A stretch of DNA of 64,000 nucleotides from G963717155 sp963717155 (GTDB lineage: Bacteria; Actinomycetota; Thermoleophilia; Gaiellales; JALYLC01), in the NCBI GenBank assembly GCA_963717155.1, contig OY970326.1:372001-436000 (forward strand), written 5' to 3'. The position numbers and the translations under genes are program-made. Within the stretch, counting starts at the first letter, position 1. The number at the start of each line of letters is the position of its first letter. The notes under the pieces are model-generated. The model searched no databases. It was not told the origin of the DNA and saw only the letters and a list, made by a program, of their open reading frames with translations. This document shows, one piece after another, positions 1 to 7,868 of this stretch.

Positions 1-1
1 C

Positions 2-391
2 GGCCCCGGCAACGACGAGCTGCTGTGCTTCGTGACGCGCGAGCGCGGCGGCGCCCGCGAGCTTCTGGTGCTCCTGCACGACGCTGCGCGCAGCGTGCCA
101 CGCGGCACGTTCGAGCCCGAGGAGCGCATCGACGCCGCAGCGCATCGCGAGGTGCATGCCCGGACGGGGATCGAGCTCACGGATATCCCGCGACCGCTCG
201 GCATGCTGGTCGAAGAGTCGGTCGGCGGCGAGCCGACCCGCGCCCGCGTCGTCTGGCTCCGGGCGCCTGTCGGGCTTGCCGACAGCTGGCAGTTCGGGTC
301 GCCGGGAACGTCCTGCCGGTTCGTCCCGTTGCCGACCGCGCTCGATCCCTCGCTGGGCACGCTGCTGACGCGGCTCGAGGCGGCGGTGTGA
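2..391 (+). CDS. Nudix-like protein, 5' truncated by window edge
   Basis: The frame is open from the first bases of the window, so the N-terminus lies outside. A Nudix-box-like segment runs from the Gly of RGTFEPEE to REVHARTGI. Its spacing matches GX5EX7REUXEEXGU and it keeps the first Glu and the RE pair. The metal-binding EE pair of the canonical box is replaced by Ala-Arg, so classical Nudix pyrophosphohydrolase chemistry is doubtful. The protein ends with a short helix, TLLTRLEAAV, as in many small Nudix proteins. It could be a catalytically dead Nudix-fold protein or a family with shifted metal ligands. The MerR gene follows after about 75 nt. Confidence 0.6.
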   Translation, partial: GPGNDELLCFVTRERGGARELLVLLHDAARSVPRGTFEPEERIDAAAHREVHARTGIELTDIPRPLGMLVEESVGGEPTRARVVWLRAPVGLADSWQFGSPGTSCRFVPLPTALDPSLGTLLTRLEAAV

Positions 392-465
392 CCGCCGTGT
401 TACCCGTGTGTGAACTGTAACGTCGTGGTCGTCAAAAACGTACACGGCGACTGTACGATTCCATC

Positions 466-888
466 GTGACCTCGGAGCAGTACCTCTCGATCGGGCAGCT
501 CGCCGCACGCAGTGGCCGTAGCCGTCGCACGATCGACTTCTACTCGCGCAACGGCCTGCTGCCGTTCGTGCGGAGCGAGGGCGGACGCCGGCTGTACAGC
601 AGCGAGGCGATCGGGCGACTCTCGATCATCGACGTGCACAAGGCGGCGCGCCTTCGGCTCGACGAGATCCGCCGGCTGCTCGACGAGCCCACCGCGGAGC
701 ACGCCACGCAGGTCGCCGAGATCGACGATCAGCTCACCCGGCTCTCGGCGGAGGTATCGAGGATCTCGGCGCAGGGCGTTCCGCTCGAGCCCGAGCTGCG
801 CGACCGAACGGCTCACGCGGCAGGACGCGCCCTCGCCCTCGCGCAGGCGCTGCTGCTGCTGCTGCCCGAATCGAACCCATTCCTCTAG
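466..888 (+). CDS. MerR-family transcriptional regulator
   Basis: This 140-residue protein has an N-terminal MerR winged-helix DNA-binding domain at about residues 7-75. SIGQLAARSG is the first helix and the segment TIDFYSRNGLL takes the place of the usual TIRYYE..GLL. The wing G.RLYSSEAI and the helix ARLRLDEIRRLLDE follow. A predicted dimerisation helix and a short C-terminal tail, with no Cys-rich metal site, suggest a stress or small-ligand sensor rather than a metal regulator. The GTG at 466 is the first start in frame. The gene lies 19 nt upstream of the HtpX protease gene and probably controls it. Confidence 0.85.
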   Translation: MTSEQYLSIGQLAARSGRSRRTIDFYSRNGLLPFVRSEGGRRLYSSEAIGRLSIIDVHKAARLRLDEIRRLLDEPTAEHATQVAEIDDQLTRLSAEVSRISAQGVPLEPELRDRTAHAAGRALALAQALLLLLPESNPFL

Positions 889-907
889 TCCCCTCGGGGA
901 GGAGACA

Positions 908-1771
908 GTGAACCTCACAGCTACCCGCATCACGACCCAGGCTCGTACCTGGGCTCTGATCGCAGCACTCTCGGCGATCATCGTCGTCGTCGGCGGCCAG
1001 TTCCTCGGCAGCGGCGGCTACCTGATCGCCGCCGCCTTCGCGGTCATCTTCAACGGGGTGATGTACTGGTTCTCCGCGCCACTCGCGCTGCGTGCCAGCA
1101 AGGCGCAGCCGGCCGGCGAGAACGAGTACCCCAGGCTCCACGAGATCGTGCGGGAGCTCGCGGGGCGGGCCGGCGTGCCCGTGCCGAAGCTCTACATCAT
1201 CCCATCCGAGCAGCCGAACGCCTTCGCGACGGGTCGCAACCAGCGCCACGCCGCGCTCGCAGTCACTGTCGGGCTGCTCCAGCACATGCCCACCGACCAG
1301 GTGCGCGGCGTGCTCGCGCACGAGTTCGCCCACATCAAGAACCGGGACATCCTCGTGTCGTCGATCGCCGCGGCGCTCGGCGCCGTGATCACGGGTATCG
1401 CCTACGCGCTCCAGTTCGGCATGCTCTTCGGTGGGGACGACGACGACGGGCCGCTCGGGATGGTCGGCGCGCTCGCGATGATCATCCTCGCCCCGCTCGC
1501 CGCCACGATCCTCCAGCTGGCCGTGTCCCGCCAGCGCGAGTACCTCGCCGACGCCACCGGCGCATCGTTCATCGGCGATCCCAACCCGCTCGCCGACGCG
1601 CTCGAGACGCTCGAGCGCGGCACGCAGGCGATCCCGCTGCAGGTCAACCCCTCGGTGGCATCGCTCTACATCGCCAATCCGCTCGGCAACCAGGGCCTGT
1701 CGGGCCTGTTCCAGACGCATCCCCCGCTGCAGGAGCGCATCCGTCGCCTCCGCGAGCTGCGGCTCGCCTGA
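908..1771 (+). CDS. htpX: HtpX-like M48 membrane metalloprotease
   Basis: This 287-residue membrane zinc protease of peptidase family M48 is predicted to degrade misfolded membrane proteins. Two N-terminal transmembrane helices (about residues 16-33 and 37-55) come first. The zinc motif HEFAH lies at about 138-142 and the downstream Glu ligand is in REYLADATG. Two further hydrophobic segments lie between them. I chose the GTG at 908 because GGGGAGGAG sits just upstream and the product has the family's usual length. The frame is open further upstream but that part overlaps the MerR gene. The HTH TTHPPLQERIRRL-like end (QTHPPLQERIRRLREL) is typical of HtpX. Confidence 0.92.
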   Translation: MNLTATRITTQARTWALIAALSAIIVVVGGQFLGSGGYLIAAAFAVIFNGVMYWFSAPLALRASKAQPAGENEYPRLHEIVRELAGRAGVPVPKLYIIPSEQPNAFATGRNQRHAALAVTVGLLQHMPTDQVRGVLAHEFAHIKNRDILVSSIAAALGAVITGIAYALQFGMLFGGDDDDGPLGMVGALAMIILAPLAATILQLAVSRQREYLADATGASFIGDPNPLADALETLERGTQAIPLQVNPSVASLYIANPLGNQGLSGLFQTHPPLQERIRRLRELRLA

Positions 1772-1824
1772 TCGAATCGACCCCCGAGGGCGCAGCCGGA
1801 ATCGGCTGCGCCCTCGTACCGTAC

Positions 1825-2427
1825 TCAGGCCGCCCGGGCGAGACGAGGCCCGAGGACCTCGTCGATCAGGCCGTAGTCGCGCGCATCGTCGGCCGTGAGG
1901 TACCGGTCGCGCAGCGTGTCCTGATGGATGCGGTCGATCGGCTGGCCGGTGTGGTGGGCGAGCACCTCCTCGAGTCGCCGTTGCACCGACCGGTGCTCGG
2001 CGGCCTGGATCTCGATGTCGGTGACCTGACCGCGGAACCCGGCAGAGCCCTGGTGGATCATGATCTTCGCGCTCGGCAGCGCCATCCGCTTGCCGGCCGT
2101 CCCGCCGGCGAGGATGACGGCACCCATCGACATCGCCATGCCGTACGCGATGGTGCGCACGTCGCAGCGGATGTGCTGCATCGTGTCGTAGATCGCCATT
2201 CCGGCGTACGCCTCCCCGCCGGGCGAGTTGACGTACATGTTGACCTCGGCGTCGGGGTCCTCGGACTCGAGGTGCACGAGCTGCGCGACGACGAGGTTCG
2301 CCACCGTGCTGTCGATCTCCGTGCCGAGCAGGACGATCCGCTGTCCGAGCAGGCGGGAGAACAGGTCGGAGTAGCGCTCGCCGCGCGCGTCACGCTCGAT
2401 CACGTTGGGGATGGGTAGGGACGGCAC
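1825..2427 (-). CDS. clpP: ATP-dependent Clp protease proteolytic subunit
   Basis: ClpP is the serine protease subunit that forms tetradecameric barrels with ClpX or ClpC. The 200-residue product shows the full triad at canonical spacing: Ser100 in MAMSMGAV, His125 in IMIHQ and Asp174 in TLRDRYL. I chose the GTG at 2427 because AGGAGG stands 5 nt before it. An in-frame TTG at 2451 would add eight residues but has no ribosome binding site. Actinobacteria usually carry clpP genes in pairs beside clpX. This copy stands alone and is divergent from an AHSA1/ArsR unit, sharing a control region that holds two identical palindromes. Confidence 0.95.
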   Translation of the reverse strand: MPSLPIPNVIERDARGERYSDLFSRLLGQRIVLLGTEIDSTVANLVVAQLVHLESEDPDAEVNMYVNSPGGEAYAGMAIYDTMQHIRCDVRTIAYGMAMSMGAVILAGGTAGKRMALPSAKIMIHQGSAGFRGQVTDIEIQAAEHRSVQRRLEEVLAHHTGQPIDRIHQDTLRDRYLTADDARDYGLIDEVLGPRLARAA

Positions 2428-2446
2428 GGTGCCTCCTGGTATGGTT

Positions 2447-2507
2447 CGCAACTCAGAGGTTGCGCATCGTAGGTCAACGTCCCGATATACGCAACTGTAA
2501 GGTTGCG
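2447..2507. promoter_or_regulatory. Double palindromic operator between clpP and the AHSA1/ArsR unit
   Basis: Two inverted repeats with the same arms lie here: CGCAACTCAGAGGTTGCG at 2447-2464 and CGCAACTGTAAGGTTGCG at 2490-2507. Their centres are 43 bp apart, about four helical turns, which suits two dimers on one DNA face. The first lies 20 bp upstream of the clpP start and the second 19 bp upstream of the AHSA1 start. The likely ligand is the ArsR protein encoded just downstream (inference). Confidence 0.7.
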
Positions 2508-2525
2508 CTTCGAGAGGAGCTTCCC

Positions 2526-2963
2526 TTGTCCACGGAGACCGCCCCCAGCGTCGTTCGCTCCGTCGTCCTCGCGGCCGACCGCGCGGCGGTCTGGCGGGCG
2601 ATCAGCTCGGATGACGGCCTTGCCGGCTGGCTCGCCGAGTCCGCGACGGTCGACGTGCGCCCCGGAGGCGAGGGGACCGTGCGCTTCGCAGGTGGACACG
2701 AACGCCGGGTGCGGGTCGACGAGGTCGAGCCTGGAGCGTCGATCGCGTTCCGCTGGGCGCCGGGCACGATGCCGGACGCCGAGACGCGCGTCGAGCTCCG
2801 ACTCGAGGACGAGGAGGACGGCGCTACGCGCATCACGGTGGTCGAGACCGGCTTCGCCGCGAGCGGGTCGCAGGCCCGCGGCCGCGCGGCCGCCGCTGCC
2901 TGGGCCTGGGAGGCAGCGCTGATGGCCCTCGCCGCCCTGTTCGTGCTCGTCGCCGTTGCCTAG
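2526..2963 (+). CDS. SRPBCC / AHSA1-like domain protein
   Basis: This 145-residue protein is of the START/SRPBCC fold, activator-of-Hsp90-ATPase-1-like branch. It opens with VVRSVVLAADRAAVWRAISS, has the strand pattern WLAESATVDVRPGGEGTVRF..G and ends in a long C-terminal helix with the usual Trp. The TTG at 2526 is preferred because GAGAGGAG lies 8 nt before it. Such proteins bind small hydrophobic ligands and are often paired with ArsR regulators, as here. The physiological ligand is unknown. Confidence 0.8.
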   Translation: MSTETAPSVVRSVVLAADRAAVWRAISSDDGLAGWLAESATVDVRPGGEGTVRFAGGHERRVRVDEVEPGASIAFRWAPGTMPDAETRVELRLEDEEDGATRITVVETGFAASGSQARGRAAAAAWAWEAALMALAALFVLVAVA

Positions 2964-2965
2964 AC

Positions 2966-3283
2966 GTGGCCGACGCCGACGCCGTGTTCGCCGCACTCGC
3001 GGACCCCACCCGCCGCGGGATCCTGCTCGTGCTCGCGGGCGGCACCGCCGGCACCGCGAGCGAGCTCGCCCGCACCTTGCCGATCAGCCGCCAGGCCGTC
3101 TCCAAGCACCTCGCGGCGCTGTCCGAGGCCGGCCTCGTCGAGTCCGAGCGCAACGGTCGCGAGACACGCTATCGGCCGACGCCCGCGCCGCTGGACGAGG
3201 CTGCCGCGTGGATGGCCGAGGTCGGCACGCTGTGGGACGCGCGCCTCGCTGCGCTCGCCCGCTTCGTCGACACCGGTTCCTGA
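2966..3283 (+). CDS. ArsR-family transcriptional repressor
   Basis: This 105-residue winged-helix regulator begins two bases after the AHSA1 stop. The signature FAALADPTRRGILLVLAGG starts the domain and the recognition helix is ISRQAVSKHLAALSEAGLV, followed by the wing ESERNGRETRYRP. No Cys or His cluster for metal binding is visible. This fits the non-metal ArsR group that travels with AHSA1-like proteins. It probably represses its own operon through the paired CGCAAC/GTTGCG palindromes upstream, and possibly also the divergent clpP. Confidence 0.88.
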   Translation: MADADAVFAALADPTRRGILLVLAGGTAGTASELARTLPISRQAVSKHLAALSEAGLVESERNGRETRYRPTPAPLDEAAAWMAEVGTLWDARLAALARFVDTGS

Positions 3284-3294
3284 CGCGCGGGCTT

Positions 3295-4371
3295 CTAGCG
3301 AAACCAGAACGCGAGGGCCGCGAGCACGTAGATCGCGACCAGCTCGAGTCCCTCGATCCAGTTCCCCTCGCCGTCCGCCGTCACGAGCCCGGCCATGATC
3401 GCGGCCGCTCCGAGAACGGCGAGCTCGAGCGGCGGAAACACGACCAGGACGTCGTGCCCGACCACCTGGCCCGCCAGCACGGCGGCGGCGGTGATGAAGA
3501 GCGCCACCTGGAGGCCGGAGTTGAAGACGATGCCCATCGCGAAGTCGAGGTTCCCGCGCCAGGCGATGCGCACGGCGGACAGGTGCTCGGCGATGTTCCC
3601 GAGGGCGGGAACGATGATCAGGCCGACGAAGGTCTCGCTCACGCCCGTTGCCTCGATCGTCGGCTCGATCGCCTTGACCAGGACCTCCGAGAGCACGCCG
3701 GTCGCGACGGCGGTCACGGCGAGCACGATCAGCGATGCGCGCTTCGACCAGCGAGCGTGCCCCATCTTCGCGTCAGTGACCGGCGCGCGCAGCGTGTGGA
3801 ACAGGTACGCGATGTACACGATCAGCATGAGGATCGCGGCCCCGTAGCTGACCACGCGCTCGTCGCCCGTGCTCGTCTGTCCGAGCTGTGCGAACAGCGT
3901 GGGCAGCGCGACGAGCACGACCGCGAGCGTGAGCATCGACGAGTTGACGCCCGCCGGTCGCCGGTCGAAGCTCAGATGGCCGTGGCGGAGTCCGCCGGCG
4001 AGCAGCGACAGGCCGAGGATCAGCAGGATGTTGCCGAGGACCGAGCCGATGATCGAGGCCTTGGCCACGCCGATCAGTCCTGCATTGACGGTCAGGATCA
4101 CGATGATCAGCTCGGGGGCGTTGCCGAACGTCGCGTTCAACAGGGCGGCGAGCCGCGCCGAGCTCGCCTCTCCTGCCTGTTCCGTCGCCTCGCCGAGCAC
4201 GTAGGCGAGGGCGGCGACCGCGGTGCCCGCGGCCACGAACACCGCCGTCGGCGAGGCGCTCAGGCCATGCAGCGCGAGGGCGATCACCGCGAGCGCCGCC
4301 GTGATGGCGAACGCGATGGTGTCGCGCCGCGAGAAGCCGCCGGACGGGCGGTGCGCTGCGCTCACAGCCAC
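3295..4371 (-). CDS. cax: Calcium/proton (cation) antiporter, CaCA superfamily
   Basis: This 358-residue inner-membrane exchanger has about eleven hydrophobic segments. Both alpha-repeat signatures are present: GNAPELI at about 83-89 in the first half and LGNIAEHLSAV in the second. These carry the acidic residues that bind Ca2+ in CAX-type exchangers. An acidic loop (GEATEQAGEASS) precedes the first repeat. It should export Ca2+ or a related cation in exchange for protons. The start is GTG at 4371, with a second GTG two codons downstream. It is divergent from surE with a 26-bp gap. Confidence 0.9.
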   Translation of the reverse strand: MAVSAAHRPSGGFSRRDTIAFAITAALAVIALALHGLSASPTAVFVAAGTAVAALAYVLGEATEQAGEASSARLAALLNATFGNAPELIIVILTVNAGLIGVAKASIIGSVLGNILLILGLSLLAGGLRHGHLSFDRRPAGVNSSMLTLAVVLVALPTLFAQLGQTSTGDERVVSYGAAILMLIVYIAYLFHTLRAPVTDAKMGHARWSKRASLIVLAVTAVATGVLSEVLVKAIEPTIEATGVSETFVGLIIVPALGNIAEHLSAVRIAWRGNLDFAMGIVFNSGLQVALFITAAAVLAGQVVGHDVLVVFPPLELAVLGAAAIMAGLVTADGEGNWIEGLELVAIYVLAALAFWFR

Positions 4372-4397
4372 GAGGGAACCCTATCCTGAGTGCTCTC

Positions 4398-5186
4398 ATG
4401 CGGATCCTCCTCACGAACGACGATGGCATCGACGCCCACGGGCTGCACGTCCTGGCGGCGGCGCTGCGCCCACTGGGCGAGGTGATCGTCGCCGCGCCCG
4501 CGACCAACCAGACCGGGGTCTCGCGCGCGATCACGCTCTCGCCGACGATCGCCGTCGACGAGGTCCCGATCCCGGGCGGGCATTCGGGATTCGCCGTTGC
4601 CGGGACGCCGTGCGATTGCGTCCGGTTCGCCGTGCTCGGACTCGCCGATCGGCCCGATCTCGTGGTCTCGGGGTCGAACCGCGGCGTCAACCTCGGCGAC
4701 GACGTCTCGTACTCGGGGACCGTCGCCGCCGCCCTCGAGGGAGTCTTCCTGGGCCTCCCGTCCATCGCGGTATCCCAGCAGGCGTCCGGGGGGATCGAGG
4801 ACTGGTACGACGATGCGAACTTCGAGTACGGGCCGACCTGCGAGGTCGTCGCCCGGCTCGCCGAGCGCGTCGTCGCGCGGGGACTGCCAGATGGCACGAT
4901 CCTGAACGTCAACGGTCCCGGGTGCGACGGCGGCCCGCTCGGGGTTCGCCTGACCCGGCTCGGTCGGCGGATCTACGGGAGCGCCGTGAAGTACCACACG
5001 GATGAGGCCGGGCGGCGCCACTACCGGCTGTACGACGAGCCTCCGAGCCATCACCACGAGTCCGGCACCGACCTCGCGGCGGTCGACGCGGGCTACGTCT
5101 CGGTCAGCCCGCTGCGCCTGCGGCTCGACGATCCACCCGCGCTCGAGGAGCTCGCACGCTGGAACATCGAGGATCTCGCGGGATGA
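4398..5186 (+). CDS. surE: 5'/3'-nucleotidase SurE
   Basis: SurE is a metal-dependent phosphatase of nucleoside 5'- and 3'-monophosphates and short polyphosphates. The 262-residue product begins MRILLTNDDGIDAHG, whose Asp pair (D8, D9) binds the divalent metal. It continues with AAPATNQTGVSRAITL, VAGTPCDCVRF and the signature VSGSNRGVNLGDDVSYSGTVAAA. The stop overlaps the start of the HAD phosphatase gene by ATGA, so surE, the phosphatase and ligA appear translationally coupled. Confidence 0.95.
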   Translation: MRILLTNDDGIDAHGLHVLAAALRPLGEVIVAAPATNQTGVSRAITLSPTIAVDEVPIPGGHSGFAVAGTPCDCVRFAVLGLADRPDLVVSGSNRGVNLGDDVSYSGTVAAALEGVFLGLPSIAVSQQASGGIEDWYDDANFEYGPTCEVVARLAERVVARGLPDGTILNVNGPGCDGGPLGVRLTRLGRRIYGSAVKYHTDEAGRRHYRLYDEPPSHHHESGTDLAAVDAGYVSVSPLRLRLDDPPALEELARWNIEDLAG

Positions 5187-5842
5187 CGGCGGCGCTGCGC
5201 TACCGCACGATCCTGTTCGATCTCGACGGGACGCTCGTCGACTCGATCGAGCTCATCCTCGCCTCGCACCGGCACGCGACCCGCGTGGTGCTCGGTGTGA
5301 GTCCGTCCGACGAGGTGCTCCGGCGCGGGATCGGCACGCCGCTTCTGGTGCAGATGCGGACCATCGACGCGCCGCGGGCAGATGAGCTCGTGACCGCCTA
5401 CCGCGCGTTCAACCATCGTATGCACGACGAGCTGCTGCGCCCCTATGCGGGGCTCCTGGAGCTCTGCGAGCTGCTCCGTGCGGATGGCGCCACGCTCGGT
5501 GTCGTGACATCGAAGTCGCGGCTCGTGACCGACATGGCCTTCGCGCGGCTTGCCTTCGCCCCGCTGCTCGACGTCGTGGTGACCGCGGATCAGACCGAGC
5601 TCCACAAGCCGCATCCCGAGCCGATCCTCGAGGCGCTCCGGAGGCTGGGCCGCGATGCCTCGGGCGCCTGCTACGTGGGCGACTCGCCATTCGACCTGCA
5701 GGCCGGCCGCGCGGCGGGCGTCGACCCGATCGGTGTGACCTGGGGCGCGGCAACCGTGGACGAGCTGCTCGCCGAGCGACCCGTCGCCCTGGCTCGCACG
5801 CCCGCCGAGCTCGAGGAGGTGCTGCGTGGCAGCGCTGCCTGA
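5183..5842 (+). CDS. HAD-superfamily phosphatase, phosphoglycolate phosphatase-like
   Basis: This 219-residue haloacid dehalogenase-type hydrolase has motif I FDLDGTLVDS near residue 12, a helical cap (about 25-90), motif II VVTSKSR, motif III with the Lys of HKPHPEP and motif IV YVGDSPFDLQAG. The arrangement matches Gph and PpaX-type phosphatases. Likely substrates are 2-phosphoglycolate (formed by DNA repair) or pyrophosphate. It overlaps surE by 4 nt and ligA by 17 nt. Co-transcription with ligA would suit a phosphoglycolate-salvage role, though that is inference. Confidence 0.85.
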   Translation: MTAALRYRTILFDLDGTLVDSIELILASHRHATRVVLGVSPSDEVLRRGIGTPLLVQMRTIDAPRADELVTAYRAFNHRMHDELLRPYAGLLELCELLRADGATLGVVTSKSRLVTDMAFARLAFAPLLDVVVTADQTELHKPHPEPILEALRRLGRDASGACYVGDSPFDLQAGRAAGVDPIGVTWGAATVDELLAERPVALARTPAELEEVLRGSAA

Positions 5843-7865
5843 GGCGGACCGTGCTCGCTGGTTGCGCCGCGAGCTCGAGCGGCACAACCGCCTGTATCAC
5901 GCGGAGGACGCGCCCGAGATCGACGATGCGGCGTACGACGCGCTGTTCCGCGAGCTGGTCGCGCTCGAGGAGCAGCACCCCGAGCTGCGGACGCCCGACT
6001 CGCCAACGCAGCGCGTCGGCGCCATGGCGTCGAGCGGGTTCGAGGAGGTGCGCCATCTCCAGCCGATGCTGTCGCTTGCCAACGCGCGAGATACCGACGA
6101 GCTGCTCGCGTGGGACGTCCGCGTCCGGCGCCAGCTCGAGGCTGCCGGACGAGGTGACGCGCCGCGCTACGTCACCGAGCCGAAGATCGATGGGCTGGCG
6201 ATCTCGCTCGTGTACCGCGACGGCGTGCTCGAGCGGGGCGCCACACGTGGCGACGGGATCGTCGGGGAGGACGTCACCGCCAATCTCCGGACCGTGCGGA
6301 CCGTTCCCCTCCGGCTCGAGCTCGCGGAGGGTGAGACAGCGCCGGCGCTCGTCGAGGTGCGGGGCGAGATCTACCTGCCGATCGCGGCCTTCGCGCGGCT
6401 CAACGAGGAGCGCGCCGCGCAGGGCCTTGCGACGTTCATGAACCCGCGGAACTCGGCCGCCGGATCGCTGCGCCAGCGCGACTCGTCGCAGACGGCGGGT
6501 CGCCCGCTGGCCCTCTGGTGCTACGCGATCGGCGCGCGCGAAGGGCTCGAGCTCGGCTCGCACAGCGATGCGCTCGCGTGGCTCGGCGCGCACGGGTTCC
6601 GCGTCAACCCGTTGACGTCCACCCACGACGGCATCGAGTCGGTCGCCGCCGCCTGCCGTGCACTCGAGGCGCGTCGGAGCGAGCTCGACTACGACATCGA
6701 CGGCGTCGTCGTGAAGGTCGACAGCTTCGCCGAGCAGGAGCTGCTCGGGGTCGTCGGGCGAGACCCCCGTTGGGCGGTCGCGTTCAAGTTCGCGCCGATC
6801 ACGGCCGTCACCCGCCTGCTCGACATCGGCATCAACGTCGGGCGGACGGGCAACCTCAACCCGTTCGCGATGCTCGAGCCGGTCGTCGTCGGAGGCGTCG
6901 TCGTCAAGCTCGCGACGCTGCACAACGAGGACGACATCCTCCGCAAGGACATCCGGATCGGCGACCACGTCGTCGTACAGCGCGCCGGCGACGTGATCCC
7001 GCAGGTCGTCGGTCCGCTGACCGCGCGCAGGGACGGCAGCGAGCGCGTGTTCGCGATGCCGGCGAACTGCCCCGCATGCGGCACGCCGGTCGAGCGGGTG
7101 GAGGGCGAGGTCCGCCACCGCTGCGTGAACCCGAACTGTCCGAGTCGGGGCCTCGAGGCGCTGCGACACTTCATCTCGCGCGGTGCACTCGACGTCGACG
7201 GCGTGGGCGACAAGCAGGCCTTCCGCTTCTGGGAGCTCGGACTCGTCCGGCGGCCATCCGATCTCTATCGCCTCACCGTCGAGGATCTGCTCCCGCTCGA
7301 CGGCTTCGGCAAGCTGTCGGCCGAGAACGCGATCGCGTCGATCGATGCCTCGCGCCGCCGCCCGTTCTCACGCGTGCTGTTCGGGCTCGGGATCCCGCAT
7401 GTCGGCTTCGTGACGGCGGAGGCACTCGCACGGCAACTCGGCAGCATGGACGCGCTCCGAAACGCCGGCGTGCAGGAGATCGAGGCCGTGGAGGGCGTCG
7501 GCCCGATCATCGCCGACGCTGTCGCCGCATGGTTCGCCGACCCTGACCACGCGGCGCTCGTCGACGAGCTGACCGACGCGGGTCTGACGATGGAGACGCC
7601 GCCCGACGAGCGCGCGCCGGCAGCCGGGCCACTGACGGGCATGAGCTTCGTGCTGACGGGCACCCTCGAGCGCCGGACGCGGGAGGAGGCGGCGGCGGAG
7701 ATCGTGGCGCACGGGGGCAAGGTCACGAGCTCGGTCTCGAAGAAGACGTCCTACGTCGTCGCCGGCGAGAGCCCCGGCTCGAAGCTCGCGCGTGCCGAGT
7801 CGCTCGGCGTCCCGGCGATCGACGAAAACGCGTTCGACGAGCTGCTAGACTCGACCTCTACTTGA
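5826..7865 (+). CDS. ligA: NAD-dependent DNA ligase LigA
   Basis: The 679-residue protein seals nicks during replication and repair using NAD+. The Ia domain begins LRRELERHNRLYHAEDAPEI. The adenylation motif EPKIDG puts the nucleophile Lys at about 120. The OB fold carries NVGRTGNLNP, a four-Cys zinc finger (CPAC ... CVNPNC) follows at about 418-440, then helix-hairpin-helix repeats and a BRCT domain from about residue 600. All expected parts are present and the length is normal. GTG at 5826 lies inside the HAD gene end. Confidence 0.97.
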   Translation: MAALPEADRARWLRRELERHNRLYHAEDAPEIDDAAYDALFRELVALEEQHPELRTPDSPTQRVGAMASSGFEEVRHLQPMLSLANARDTDELLAWDVRVRRQLEAAGRGDAPRYVTEPKIDGLAISLVYRDGVLERGATRGDGIVGEDVTANLRTVRTVPLRLELAEGETAPALVEVRGEIYLPIAAFARLNEERAAQGLATFMNPRNSAAGSLRQRDSSQTAGRPLALWCYAIGAREGLELGSHSDALAWLGAHGFRVNPLTSTHDGIESVAAACRALEARRSELDYDIDGVVVKVDSFAEQELLGVVGRDPRWAVAFKFAPITAVTRLLDIGINVGRTGNLNPFAMLEPVVVGGVVVKLATLHNEDDILRKDIRIGDHVVVQRAGDVIPQVVGPLTARRDGSERVFAMPANCPACGTPVERVEGEVRHRCVNPNCPSRGLEALRHFISRGALDVDGVGDKQAFRFWELGLVRRPSDLYRLTVEDLLPLDGFGKLSAENAIASIDASRRRPFSRVLFGLGIPHVGFVTAEALARQLGSMDALRNAGVQEIEAVEGVGPIIADAVAAWFADPDHAALVDELTDAGLTMETPPDERAPAAGPLTGMSFVLTGTLERRTREEAAAEIVAHGGKVTSSVSKKTSYVVAGESPGSKLARAESLGVPAIDENAFDELLDSTST

Positions 7866-7868
7866 GGT

